Source of the DNA: an uncultured Chthonomonas sp.
GTDB lineage: Bacteria; Armatimonadota; Chthonomonadetes; Chthonomonadales; CAJBBX01
Length of the DNA: 39,272 nt
Reading direction: 5' to 3'
Assembly: GCA_903885605.1 (NCBI GenBank)
Contig: CAISJD010000087.1
Location: 1 to 39,272, forward strand
Below the pieces are notes generated by a model. That model saw only the letters and a list, made by a program, of their open reading frames with translations. It had not been told where the DNA came from and did no database searches. A program made the translations under genes and the position numbers. Of the stretch, positions 31,737-39,272 are shown in pieces (positions within the stretch are counted from its first letter, which is position 1; every line of letters begins with the position of its first letter).

Positions 31737-33872
31737 ATGATGACCCTGACACCGCCTGCCCCGCCGCCGCGCCTGGTGTTCGTCTGCCGGGCCGAGAACG
31801 ACCTCTACCGGGCGATCTGCACGGGCATGAAGCGCCGCTTCGCGCGGTTCGACGCCGCCGGCCCGGCGCTGGCCGCCGCGCCGGACGGCGGGTCGCTGCT
31901 GCTGCTGGCCGATCGCTACCCGGCAGTCAGGACGCAGGTTCCGCAAGACCTGCCCGATCGTGCCGCGGAGCGTGGCGTCCGGCTCTTCCTGGAGTACCCC
32001 GAGCGCGGTCCCGGCGTGGGCGACGGAGCCGCGCAGGTCGCGGGCTGGCGTCGGGCCGTGGTTGCCACGGAGGCCCTGCCCGGCCTGCCGAAGCTGCGCA
32101 TCCTGGGGCTGCACAACTTCCGCTACGCGCCCGCCACGGCAGAAAAGGCCGACCTGGTGGCGGCCCGGGTGGCGGGCTTCGACAAGGCGATCTTCGGGCT
32201 CCCGACCGACGCGGCGCCGCTTCTCTACACCGACGCGGCGACCGGTGCAGTGGTGGCCACCACATCCCTCAGCCGCTTCGCGTCGGGCCGCTACGCGCCG
32301 ACGTCGGCTTGGGAGCCGCTCTGGCAGGCCGTCATCGGGCGCCTCCAGCCCGGCTGCGCGCCGGTCAAGCTCAAGTGGACGCCTTCCGTGGCGCCCGCCC
32401 TGGGTCCCGACGGCCCACTGCCGCGGTCGGCGGAGCTGACGGCCCTGCGCCTCTCGGCCGCCTGGTTCCGCGACTCCGGCATGCTGCTCGACGCCGACGC
32501 GGCCCGCGTCTACGACGGGCCGGCGGCTGCATGGCCGGATCGCATCGGCCCCGCGCCGCCCGCCCGCGCCACCGGCGACGGCTCGCTGGGCCTGCTGGAG
32601 GGGTTCAACGCGGCCGTGGAGCCTGACGGCGCGCAACCTGTGCGATGGTGGCGGCGCGGCGACTGCAACGGGGAGGCCGCAGGAGCGCTGGCCATGGCCG
32701 GCCTCGCCCTGGGCGACCGCGAGCTGACCGCCATCGGAAGCCGCCTCGGCGACTGGTACCTGGGGCGATCCATCATGGCAGGCGGCGACCGGGCCGACCC
32801 GTCGCACCCGGCTTACGGGCTGCTGGGCTGGAACGACGTGAAGCTCTACTGGGGCAACCTGGACGGCTACGGCGTCTACTACGGCGACGACAACGCGCGC
32901 GCGATCCTCGGCATGTGCCTGGCCGCCTCGGTTCTGAAGACCGACCGCTGGGACCGGCGCATCCTGCAGGCGCTCTTCGCCAACGATCGCCTCACCGGGC
33001 CTCGGGGCTTCCAGCCCGACCGCGTCGATCAGCCCGACCTGGTGCGCCAGGGCTGGAGCGCCTACAAGGCCGCTCCTACCGTGAGCTACTCGCCGCACTA
33101 CCAGTCCTACATGTGGGCCTGCCGCCTCTGGGCCGCCGCGCGGACCGGCCACGCACCTTTCCTGCGGGTCACCGAGAAGGCGATCCGCGACACGATGGAG
33201 GCCTACCCCGACCGCTGGGCGTGGGTGGGTAGCGCACAGCTCGAGCGCTCACGGATGCTCCTCTGCCTGGCCTGGCTCGTGCGAGCCGAGGATACGCCGG
33301 AGCACCGCGCCTGGCTGCGGCGCATGGCCGGCGACCTGCTGGCCCATATGCACCCGTCCGGCGCCATCCTGGAGTCGCTGGGAGCGCCCGCCAACAACCT
33401 TCCGCCGCCGGCATCGAACGAAGCCTACGGCACCGCCGAGACGCCCATCATCCAAACCAACGAGGACGCGGCGGCCGATCTGCTCTACGCCTGCAACTTC
33501 GCCTTCCTGGGCCTGCACGAAGCGCACGGCGCCACTAACGATGTGTACTATAAGGATGCCGAGGACCGGCTGGCAGGCTTCCTTTGCCGGGCTCAGGCCC
33601 GGAGCAAGGCGCATCCGGCCCTGAACGGGGTATGGTTCCGTGCCTTCGATGTGGGCGGCTGGGGCTACTGGGCCTCGAACGCCGACGCGGGCTGGGGCGC
33701 GTGGGCCGTGGAGAGCGGATGGACGCAGACCTGGATCAGCGCCGTGCTGGCCATGCGCCGCCGCCGGACCACGCTCTGGGATGTGACGGCCGGCAGCAAG
33801 ATCGGCGCGCACCTGGCCGCGGTGAAGGCCGAAATGGGCGTATCCGGAACGCAAGAGGGGAATAAACAATGA
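31737..33872 (+). CDS. Unclassified cytosolic alpha/alpha-toroid protein
   Basis: This 711-aa protein has no signal peptide. The first 270 residues start with a Rossmann-like strand and helix (RLVFVCRAENDLYRAIC, SLLLLADRYPA). Residues about 285-690 form a helical-repeat region with conserved aromatics (WWRRGDCNGEAAGALAMAGL, DGYGVYYGDDNARAILGMCL, YSPHYQSYMWACRLWAAART, IIQTNEDAAADLLYACNF), like the alpha/alpha toroids of glycoside hydrolases and epimerases. D and E residues in YYGDDN and QTNEDAA are possible active-site positions. No named family was recognised. GGAGGAGA lies about 6 nt upstream, and its TGA overlaps the next ATG (ATGA, 33869-33872), so it is coupled to the aldo/keto reductase. 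It may process glycosides that enter the cell. Confidence 0.75.
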   Translation: MMTLTPPAPPPRLVFVCRAENDLYRAICTGMKRRFARFDAAGPALAAAPDGGSLLLLADRYPAVRTQVPQDLPDRAAERGVRLFLEYPERGPGVGDGAAQVAGWRRAVVATEALPGLPKLRILGLHNFRYAPATAEKADLVAARVAGFDKAIFGLPTDAAPLLYTDAATGAVVATTSLSRFASGRYAPTSAWEPLWQAVIGRLQPGCAPVKLKWTPSVAPALGPDGPLPRSAELTALRLSAAWFRDSGMLLDADAARVYDGPAAAWPDRIGPAPPARATGDGSLGLLEGFNAAVEPDGAQPVRWWRRGDCNGEAAGALAMAGLALGDRELTAIGSRLGDWYLGRSIMAGGDRADPSHPAYGLLGWNDVKLYWGNLDGYGVYYGDDNARAILGMCLAASVLKTDRWDRRILQALFANDRLTGPRGFQPDRVDQPDLVRQGWSAYKAAPTVSYSPHYQSYMWACRLWAAARTGHAPFLRVTEKAIRDTMEAYPDRWAWVGSAQLERSRMLLCLAWLVRAEDTPEHRAWLRRMAGDLLAHMHPSGAILESLGAPANNLPPPASNEAYGTAETPIIQTNEDAAADLLYACNFAFLGLHEAHGATNDVYYKDAEDRLAGFLCRAQARSKAHPALNGVWFRAFDVGGWGYWASNADAGWGAWAVESGWTQTWISAVLAMRRRRTTLWDVTAGSKIGAHLAAVKAEMGVSGTQEGNKQ

Positions 33873-34753
33873 CCATAGGCAACGAGGCCGGCGCGCCTGA
33901 ACGCCGCAAGCTGGGCCGAACCGGCGCCGAGCTCTCCGTGATCGGGTTCGGCGGCATCGTGCTCATGGGCTACGAGCAGCCCGAGTGCAACCGCATCGTC
34001 CGCATCGCGCACGACGCAGGTGTCAACTACTTCGACGTGGCCCCGAGTTACGGCGCGGGCGAAGCCGAGGAGAAGCTGGGCCCTGCGCTGGTGGGCCTGC
34101 GCGACGCCTCCTTCCTCGCCTGCAAGACCGCCGAACGGGGCAGGGACGGCGCTCGTGCCGAACTGGAGCAGTCGCTGCGGCGCCTGAAGACCGACCGGTT
34201 CGACCTCTACCAGCTCCACGGACTCGCGAATATGGACGAACTGGACCGCGCCACGGCCCCGGGCGGCGCGCTGGAGGTCCTTGCCGAGGCGCGGCAGGAG
34301 GGGAAGGCCCGGTTCCTCGGCTTCTCGGCCCACTCCGTGGAGGTCGCGCTGGAGGCTATGGCCCGGTTCGATTTCGACACGGTCCTCTTCCCGCTCAACT
34401 ACGTCTGCTGGCACCGGGGCGGGTTCGGGCAGGAGGTGGTGGCCGAGGCCGTGCGGCGGGACATGGGCATCCTGGCACTCAAGTCGCTGGCCAAGCGCCC
34501 ATGGTGCCACGGTGAGGAGCGCAAGTACGGCAACTGCTGGTACCACCCCATCGACGACGAGGCGGAGGCGGCCGACGCGCTGGCCTTCACGCTCTCGTTG
34601 CCCGTAGCGGCCCTGCTGCCTCCCGGCGATGCGCGCCTCTTCGACCTGGCGCTGGGCATCGCCTCCCACACGGCGCACTGGACCGCCCCCGATCTGGACC
34701 GGCTGCTGCAGCGGTCCGACGGCGTTGAGCCCATCTTCAAGCGCTCGGCCTGA
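33869..34753 (+). CDS. Aldo/keto reductase
   Basis: This 294-aa protein has the AKR barrel and a complete tetrad: D56 and Y61 in NYFDVAPSYG, K86 in LACKTAERG, and H117 in DLYQLHG. The opening ERRKLGRTGAELSVIGFG is the standard AKR start. It would reduce or oxidise a sugar or keto substrate with NADP(H) in the cytoplasm. It lacks the C-terminal iron-sulfur extension of some relatives, but a separate 2Fe-2S ferredoxin gene begins 21 nt downstream. It overlaps the toroid protein gene by ATGA. Substrate and partner are inferred. Confidence 0.93.
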   Translation: MTIGNEAGAPERRKLGRTGAELSVIGFGGIVLMGYEQPECNRIVRIAHDAGVNYFDVAPSYGAGEAEEKLGPALVGLRDASFLACKTAERGRDGARAELEQSLRRLKTDRFDLYQLHGLANMDELDRATAPGGALEVLAEARQEGKARFLGFSAHSVEVALEAMARFDFDTVLFPLNYVCWHRGGFGQEVVAEAVRRDMGILALKSLAKRPWCHGEERKYGNCWYHPIDDEAEAADALAFTLSLPVAALLPPGDARLFDLALGIASHTAHWTAPDLDRLLQRSDGVEPIFKRSA

Positions 34754-34774
34754 GCCGGGCAGAGGAACAAGACC

Positions 34775-35095
34775 ATGGCCAAGATCACCGTTGAGGGGTT
34801 TGGCGTCGTCGAGGCGCCCGTCGGCACGAAGCTGGTTCTGGCCCTCGAGGACGCGGGCGTCGATATCCTCCACCGCTGCGGCGGCAGGGGGCTCTGCACG
34901 ACCTGCCGCGTCGAGGTGCTGGAAGGGGCCACAGAGCCCATCAGCGACCTGGAGCGCGAAACGCTGGAGAAGCACGAGATCGACGACGCCTCGCGCCTCT
35001 CATGCCAGATGCGCGTGCTGGGCGACATGGCCGTGCGCGTGGCTCGCAGGGCCTCGGTTGAGGGGCTCGAGCCCGGCCCGCGCCCTCAGGACTGA
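34775..35095 (+). CDS. 2Fe-2S ferredoxin
   Basis: This 106-aa protein has the plant-type 2Fe-2S pattern C35-x5-C41-x2-C44, in HRCGGRGLCTTCRVEVLEG, and the fourth ligand C77 in SRLSCQMRV. Its length and fold match small soluble ferredoxins with a beta-grasp domain. It should carry single electrons in the cytoplasm. AGAGGAA precedes the ATG at 34775. It is separated from the aldo/keto reductase by 21 nt and is the only electron carrier in the window. The reductase is a nearby candidate partner, although AKRs normally need only NADP(H), so the partner may be elsewhere. No ferredoxin reductase is encoded here. Confidence 0.95.
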   Translation: MAKITVEGFGVVEAPVGTKLVLALEDAGVDILHRCGGRGLCTTCRVEVLEGATEPISDLERETLEKHEIDDASRLSCQMRVLGDMAVRVARRASVEGLEPGPRPQD

Positions 35096-35136
35096 CAGTG
35101 ACAGCCGCCCCGAAGGCGGCAGCAAAGGAGCACGGA

Positions 35137-35883
35137 ATGGCGAATATCGGTTATGACGACACCCCGGTCCTGCCGGGCATCGGCTTCAAGGTCCACGGCA
35201 GCGAGCGGCCCCAGCCGCCGGTGATCACCCCGCCCACGCCCAGTACGCAGTCGGCCCCCGGCGCCCCGCCGTCGGATGCCGTCGTCCTGTTCGACGGCGC
35301 CACGGTGAACGGCTGGGTCTCCTGCCGCGACGGTAGCCCCGCCGGCTGGAAGGCTGAGGAGGGCGTGCTGCACGTCGTGCCCGGCACCGGCGACATCCGG
35401 ACGTTGGCGGAGTTCGGCGACTGCCAGCTGCACATCGAGTTCGCGGCGCCGACCGAGGTGAGGGGCGAGAGCCAGGGACGCGGCAACAGCGGCGTCTTCC
35501 TTATGGGGCTCTACGAGATCCAGGTGCTGGACTGCTACGACAACCCCACCTACGCCGACGGCACCACGGGCGCCATCTACGGCCAGTACCCGCCGCTGGT
35601 GAACGCCTGCCGCAAGCCCGGCGAGTGGCAGTGCTATGACATCATCTGGGTGGCGCCCAAGTTCGACGGCGACACGCTGGTAAGCCCGGCCCGCGTCACG
35701 GTGATGTTCAACGGCGTGGTCCTGCACCACGACACGGTGCTGCAGGGCCCCACGCAACACCGGACACTGGCGCACTATGAGCCGCAGCCGCCCATCGGGC
35801 CGCTGACGCTGCAGGACCACGGCGACCTGGTCCGCTTCCGCAATATCTGGTACCGCCCGCTGGCTTGCTACCCCACGCCGTAG
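35137..35883 (+). CDS. DUF1080 (3-keto-disaccharide hydrolase-like) protein, no signal peptide
   Basis: This 248-aa protein is read from the ATG at 35137, which has AGGAG 6 nt upstream. A GTG at 35098 is in frame but lacks a site. After a Pro-rich leader of about 45 residues with no signal peptide, the DUF1080 jellyroll begins (VVLFDGATVNGWVS). It continues with FGDCQLHIEFAAP, GRGNSGVFLMGLYEIQVLD, TTGAIYGQYPPLVNACR and LVRFRNIWYRPL, which are strongly conserved family features. It appears cytosolic, unlike the secreted paralogue at 7767-8453. It is the last gene of the 28864-35883 run, and 3-keto-sugar chemistry would fit neighbouring oxidoreductases. That link is inference. A hairpin follows at 35908-35943. 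Confidence 0.9.
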   Translation: MANIGYDDTPVLPGIGFKVHGSERPQPPVITPPTPSTQSAPGAPPSDAVVLFDGATVNGWVSCRDGSPAGWKAEEGVLHVVPGTGDIRTLAEFGDCQLHIEFAAPTEVRGESQGRGNSGVFLMGLYEIQVLDCYDNPTYADGTTGAIYGQYPPLVNACRKPGEWQCYDIIWVAPKFDGDTLVSPARVTVMFNGVVLHHDTVLQGPTQHRTLAHYEPQPPIGPLTLQDHGDLVRFRNIWYRPLACYPTP

Positions 35884-35907
35884 CGCGCCGGTCGGTTCAT
35901 CCGGCAC

Positions 35908-35943
35908 GCGGCCCCATCCCAGTCGCCCGGGGGACGGGGCCGC
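35908..35943. terminator. Terminator-like hairpin between convergent genes
   Basis: GCGGCCCC (35908-35915) is perfectly complementary to GGGGCCGC (35936-35943), an 8-bp GC-only stem with a 20-nt loop. It lies in the 68-bp gap between the DUF1080 gene and the convergent hydrolase-like gene. No T-tract follows, so termination strength is uncertain. Confidence 0.5.
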
Positions 35944-35951
35944 GCTGCATC

Positions 35952-38363
35952 TCAGGGCGTCTGGGCGGCGGCGAGTTCGGCCTGGGCGCGCGCAAGAAGC
36001 TTGTTCAGGTCCGAGGCGGCCGGACCGGTGCAGCGGGCCCGCAGCGGCGCCACGCGGTCGGCCGTTGCCCGCATCGCTGCGGCGTCGCTCCCCGAGGCGG
36101 CCAGCGCCGCGGCTACGCTCCGGGCCTCGCCGGCCCAGTCCTGCCCCGCTCCCGTAGCGGCATCGGCGGCTCGGCGCAGCGTGGCGGCGGCCAGCCGCAC
36201 CGAGTGCTCGCGCAGCATGGCCCGCGTTCCCACCCAGTAGGCCGCGGAGCCCTGCGGCGGCAGCGCCACCTCCCACCTTGCCGGATCGATGCGTCGCCAC
36301 GAGGAGAGCCCCTGTAGCAGATCGCAGGCGCCGACCTCGCCGTCAGACAGCCCGAGCGCCGCAGCCTCCAGCCGCACCACGCCGGACGCAGACTGCAACG
36401 TGGGGTTGCGGAACGTGAAATGAAGGTCACAGGCAGCCGCCTCGCCGAACCGCTCGCACCAGGGCGAGGGAGCATCAGCTCCCGGCGTCGGCTGCTGCCC
36501 GCCCACGGTCCACGCGGCCGAGGCGTGCGTGAGGGGCCGCCAGCCCGCGGCGTTGAGCTGCTCGATGGCTGGGACGTAACGGCGGTACAGGTCGCGCACC
36601 GGCTCCAGCGTCCGTTGCATCGAGGCGATGGTCCCCACGGGCGGGAAGAAGCCGCATCCCAGCGCCCGGTCCAGCGTGGCCTGCACCTCTGCGCGCCCAC
36701 CCGGGCGCGGCGCGCGCCAGAGGCGCCACGACTTGCCGCCGCCGATGAACCGAAGATAGCGGTCGGTGCGGTCGGAACGGCCGAGCTCGCCGATCCCCTC
36801 CATCATGGGCACATCGCAAAACGGCGCACAGAAGGCCACCAGCGTGTGGCCCATGTTCCCCGAGGTGGCAAAACCGAGCCGCGTGGTGAGCTCGTGCGCC
36901 ACGCGCTGGAACTCCCACGCCCCGTCGTGGAGGCCTATGGCGCGGTTGCCGGCGCCGTACGTGGGCGGGATCGTCGATGCTTCAATATGCTCGCGCCGGC
37001 AGTTCAGGGCGCGTAGCCCCGCAAAGGCGTCGGCGGTGACCAGCCAGCTCCATCGGGCGAAGCCCGGGCGTGCGGCCGACTTCTCCAGCGTCCCTGTCGC
37101 CTCGCCGAGCAGGACGGGCGATACGGCCGGGTTCTCGCAGACCAGGAAGTTGAGGCCCCATCCCGGCGCATCGGTCTTGTTGTAGCCCGTGTGCGCGGGC
37201 CAGTACTGCGTGTCGCCGTTGTAGAGGATCTGCCCGTCGGGGCCCTCCATCAGCTTCTTCAGGGTCTCGTCCGGCGGCACATAGCCCGTGCCGGCGCCCT
37301 GCTGGGCGAGGAGGCGCAGGGCGGCCCGGGCCTCGGCGTCGGTGGGCTGCGGATTCTCCGGCGCGGAGACCATGCGGAAGTCGTACATGCCGTGCATATG
37401 CCACGCGGTGGGCCGCGCGTCGCCGAAGTCGGAGATGTCCTCCACCTCGATGCCCGCCACGCGCAGGCGGCGGGTGCGGGGGTCGCAGGTCTCGTCGAAG
37501 CCGTAGCCCAGGTAGGTCGTCGCCGGGCCGCGCTTGTCGAAGTCCGCGGCGTGGAGCGCCCTGTACCTCTCGGCTGAGCCGCGGAAGCCCTGGGAGGGGT
37601 CGTGCCTGTATAGCTCGAAGCTGAAGTCGGCGGCTCCCGGCGACTTCCGGTAGGCCGGCGTGAGGCCCAGGTAACAGGTGATCCGCAGCGCCTGCTCCTC
37701 GGGGGAGAAGTCGAGCACGGTGACCCGAGGCCCCTGCCCCAGCGGGAGGCCGAGGCTGATCCCCTCGCCCGGCGAGCTGACGCAGGCCCAGGGATAGGGG
37801 GAGCACTGGCCGTCGCCCCACATCACGGCCTCGGTGCGGCGGCAGACGGTTCCGGGCGTCGCGGGATGGAAGACCTCGGCGTCGTCGTGCCAGACCCAGT
37901 CGGCCCGGCGCAGCGGCACCGTGCAGCGCACGGCCACGGCGCGGTCGCGACCCGAGGCGTCTTCCACGCGGCAATCGAACAGGATACAGGCGCCCGCGGC
38001 GGATAGCGTCGCCTTCGCGCGGACGCCGTCGGCGCCGGTCAGGTCCAGCTCAGCGCCCTGAGCCACGCCGGATGCCCGCCCTCGAAGGGGCAGGAAGCCG
38101 TCGTCGAGGCCCCGGCCGGGCCGGGCGGTGCGGTCCGCCAGCGAGAAGCCGCCGGGGATCGCCGCCGGCCCCGCGCCGGTGGAGGCGTCGAGGAGCGCGC
38201 CGTCCTCCGCGACCCGCAACAGCAGGCCGTCGCCGCTGCGGAGCTCCAGCGGCGGGGCCGCACAAACAGCGGCGGGCGCGACCGAAGCCGCGCCCGCCAT
38301 GAGAAGGAATACCGAGACCCGTGCGCGGAGCGACCCCGCGCGGCGCGTCCTACGGAACCACAT
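35952..38363 (-). CDS. Unclassified secreted hydrolase-like protein
   Basis: From the ATG at 38363 the protein is 803 aa. A basic N-terminus (MWFRRTRRAGSLRAR) and hydrophobic run (VSVFLLMAGAASVAPAA) form a signal peptide ending near CAAPP. The first 250 residues of the mature protein look like a beta-sandwich. Residues about 255-620 look like a TIM barrel (TTYLGYGFDETC, GYVPPDETLKKLMEGPDGQ, LNFLVCENPAVSPVLLGE, FATSGNMGHTLVAFCAPFC). The final 120 residues are beta-rich and then helical. Possible acidic residues include the E in VCENPAV and those in PMMEGIGE, but no family was assigned. A further in-frame ATG at 38402 would increase the overlap with the upstream gene from 14 to 53 nt. No good ribosome-binding site is visible for either, suggesting coupling to the Ig-repeat gene. 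Confidence 0.72.
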   Translation of the reverse strand: MWFRRTRRAGSLRARVSVFLLMAGAASVAPAAVCAAPPLELRSGDGLLLRVAEDGALLDASTGAGPAAIPGGFSLADRTARPGRGLDDGFLPLRGRASGVAQGAELDLTGADGVRAKATLSAAGACILFDCRVEDASGRDRAVAVRCTVPLRRADWVWHDDAEVFHPATPGTVCRRTEAVMWGDGQCSPYPWACVSSPGEGISLGLPLGQGPRVTVLDFSPEEQALRITCYLGLTPAYRKSPGAADFSFELYRHDPSQGFRGSAERYRALHAADFDKRGPATTYLGYGFDETCDPRTRRLRVAGIEVEDISDFGDARPTAWHMHGMYDFRMVSAPENPQPTDAEARAALRLLAQQGAGTGYVPPDETLKKLMEGPDGQILYNGDTQYWPAHTGYNKTDAPGWGLNFLVCENPAVSPVLLGEATGTLEKSAARPGFARWSWLVTADAFAGLRALNCRREHIEASTIPPTYGAGNRAIGLHDGAWEFQRVAHELTTRLGFATSGNMGHTLVAFCAPFCDVPMMEGIGELGRSDRTDRYLRFIGGGKSWRLWRAPRPGGRAEVQATLDRALGCGFFPPVGTIASMQRTLEPVRDLYRRYVPAIEQLNAAGWRPLTHASAAWTVGGQQPTPGADAPSPWCERFGEAAACDLHFTFRNPTLQSASGVVRLEAAALGLSDGEVGACDLLQGLSSWRRIDPARWEVALPPQGSAAYWVGTRAMLREHSVRLAAATLRRAADAATGAGQDWAGEARSVAAALAASGSDAAAMRATADRVAPLRARCTGPAASDLNKLLARAQAELAAAQTP

Positions 38364-39272
38364 TGAACGACAAGGAGCCCGAGCCCGCAACATACCACGC
38401 ATCGCCGGCGAAGGCGGCCGTGGCGGTGTGTGCGCCCAGGGGCTCGTCGGCGGGCATGGCCCACGTGGAATTGGCCCAGCCGTCGGCGCCCACCACCCCT
38501 GTGCCGACCTCCGTGCCGTTGACGCTGAAGGTGATGCTCTTGCCGGGCAGGATCACGTAGTCCGGCAGGCTGCGGACGTAGGCCTTCAATGGGTGGTTGG
38601 CCCCAACTTTGGCTGAGCGGACATAGGTCCAGATGTAGATATCGGCCTTGTTGGCGGTGAGCTTTCCGGTGCCGGTCGAGGCCAGGTAGCCTCCGTTGCC
38701 GGCCCATTCGCCGGTGATGGTGCGAATGCCCGAACCGGCGGCCAACGGGACCGTGTATCCGAGCTGGGCGTAGCCGGCCGCGCGCGTCGTGTCCGTCCCC
38801 ACGGTCGTGCCGTCCACCTTGATGACCATGGCCTTGCCGCCCACCGGCGTGTTGTTGAGCAGGTAGAGGTAGGCCTTCAGCACGGTGTAGGTCTTGATCT
38901 TCGCGGTGCGGTCGATCACGTAGACCTTGGTGGCGAACGAATTCGCGGTCAGCGTGGCGGACGCCGAACCGGAGCGGTAATCAGGGTCGTAGCCGAACGA
39001 TGCGGTGATCGTCCGGGTCGCCGGGCCGTCGGTGATGGCCCAGAGGAGCGCGGCGGCGCCGGTGGCGTCGGTCACGGCGTCGCCCACGTGAGTGCCGGCC
39101 ACCGCGAAGGAGAGCGTCCGCCCGGCGAGGGGTGCGCTGGTGGCATCAACGTAGAGGTAGCCCTTCAACGCAACCTCCTCGGTGATGACACCGATCCGGT
39201 CCGGCGCAAAGAGCTTGGTCGCGATCCTGGGCTTCTCAATCACCGTGAAGCCCGCCACGGCCGTGGCCGACC
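38350..39272 (-). CDS. Ig-like repeat protein, C-terminal part; runs off the right edge
   Basis: The reading frame is open to the end of the window, so the N-terminus is outside. The visible 307 residues are three Ig-like (Big-type) repeats of about 100 residues, beginning ATKLFAPDRIGVITEEVALK, ATKVYVIDRTAKIKTYTVLK and ADIYIWTYVRSAKV. Each has an LKAYL/LKGYL-type strand and a G-x-T/G-rich closing strand (TITASFGYD, TITGEWAGN, TATAAFAGD). Such repeats form extracellular stalks or adhesive domains of surface proteins. The last 14 nt overlap the start of the next gene on the same strand, suggesting a shared transcript. An internal GTG near 39258 is probably not the true start because the frame continues upstream without a ribosome-binding site. 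Confidence 0.85.
   Translation of the reverse strand, partial: SATAVAGFTVIEKPRIATKLFAPDRIGVITEEVALKGYLYVDATSAPLAGRTLSFAVAGTHVGDAVTDATGAAALLWAITDGPATRTITASFGYDPDYRSGSASATLTANSFATKVYVIDRTAKIKTYTVLKAYLYLLNNTPVGGKAMVIKVDGTTVGTDTTRAAGYAQLGYTVPLAAGSGIRTITGEWAGNGGYLASTGTGKLTANKADIYIWTYVRSAKVGANHPLKAYVRSLPDYVILPGKSITFSVNGTEVGTGVVGADGWANSTWAMPADEPLGAHTATAAFAGDAWYVAGSGSLSFNVVP

Noticed and set aside
1-39272. CRISPR array, rRNA, tRNA or recognisable IS transposase
   Set aside because: I looked for spaced short repeats, tRNA cloverleaf signals and DDE or tyrosine transposase motifs and saw none.

Overview
The window is high-GC bacterial chromosomal DNA, most likely from an Armatimonadota genome or a close relative. 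The best clue is two prepilin-like proteins (1780-2526 and 27083-27832). They share the N-terminal stretch [20 protein letters not shown] followed by FPVF(A)xAREqAR and a C-terminal H-X(8/9)-DG motif, a style I associate with Armatimonadota and, less often, Planctomycetes or Lentisphaerae. Shine-Dalgarno sequences are strong (GGAGG-like) and GTG and TTG starts occur. No rRNA, tRNA or CRISPR array was found.

Layout. Positions 1-242 hold the 5' end of an Rpn/YhgA-like nuclease gene on the minus strand. From 396 to 7672 a plus-strand run encodes a secreted beta-propeller, a hotdog thioesterase, a prepilin-like protein, a GH42-like hydrolase and a DUF5060/DUF4038 (apiosidase-like) hydrolase. It ends at a large 9-nt-periodic hairpin (7686-7752) facing a minus-strand DUF1080 protein. 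A DRE-TIM aldolase-like enzyme (8588-9577) and a PQQ-type propeller (9681-10943, minus) converge on another hairpin. An NPCBM-GH36 alpha-galactosidase (11063-13555) and a coupled unclassified hydrolase-like protein (13559-15841) follow.

The most unusual segment is 15873-18360. An orphan 771-aa protein is bracketed by two identical 57-bp direct repeats, each able to fold into a 14-bp hairpin whose only non-Watson-Crick pairs are G-U. The protein has an N-terminal zinc knuckle and three tandem C-terminal modules, two of them with a C-H-C-C spacing like the CHC2 zinc finger of DnaG primases. The gene is visibly less GC-rich than its surroundings, and the arrangement looks like an inserted cassette.

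From 18456 to 23875 come a membrane protein, a GHL10-like hydrolase and another unclassified secreted protein. They converge with a minus-strand pair, a zinc alcohol dehydrogenase (24928-26001) and a Gfo/Idh/MocA oxidoreductase (23882-24931), which overlap at ATGA. Next is a DUF559 endonuclease gene enclosed by two palindromes in mirror orientation (26086-26715). After it come the second prepilin with a small lipoprotein, a VapBC toxin-antitoxin pair with a palindromic operator over its start codon, and an operon of a large secreted hydrolase-like protein, a cytosolic toroid protein, an aldo/keto reductase, a 2Fe-2S ferredoxin and a DUF1080 protein. The window closes on the minus strand with an Ig-repeat protein that runs off the edge and an overlapping unclassified hydrolase-like gene.

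Taken together, this is a polysaccharide- and glycoside-processing region rich in secreted hydrolases and sugar oxidoreductases, with no visible transporter, SusC/D pair or regulator. Three accessory insertions punctuate it: the repeat-flanked zinc-finger gene, the DUF559 module and VapBC.
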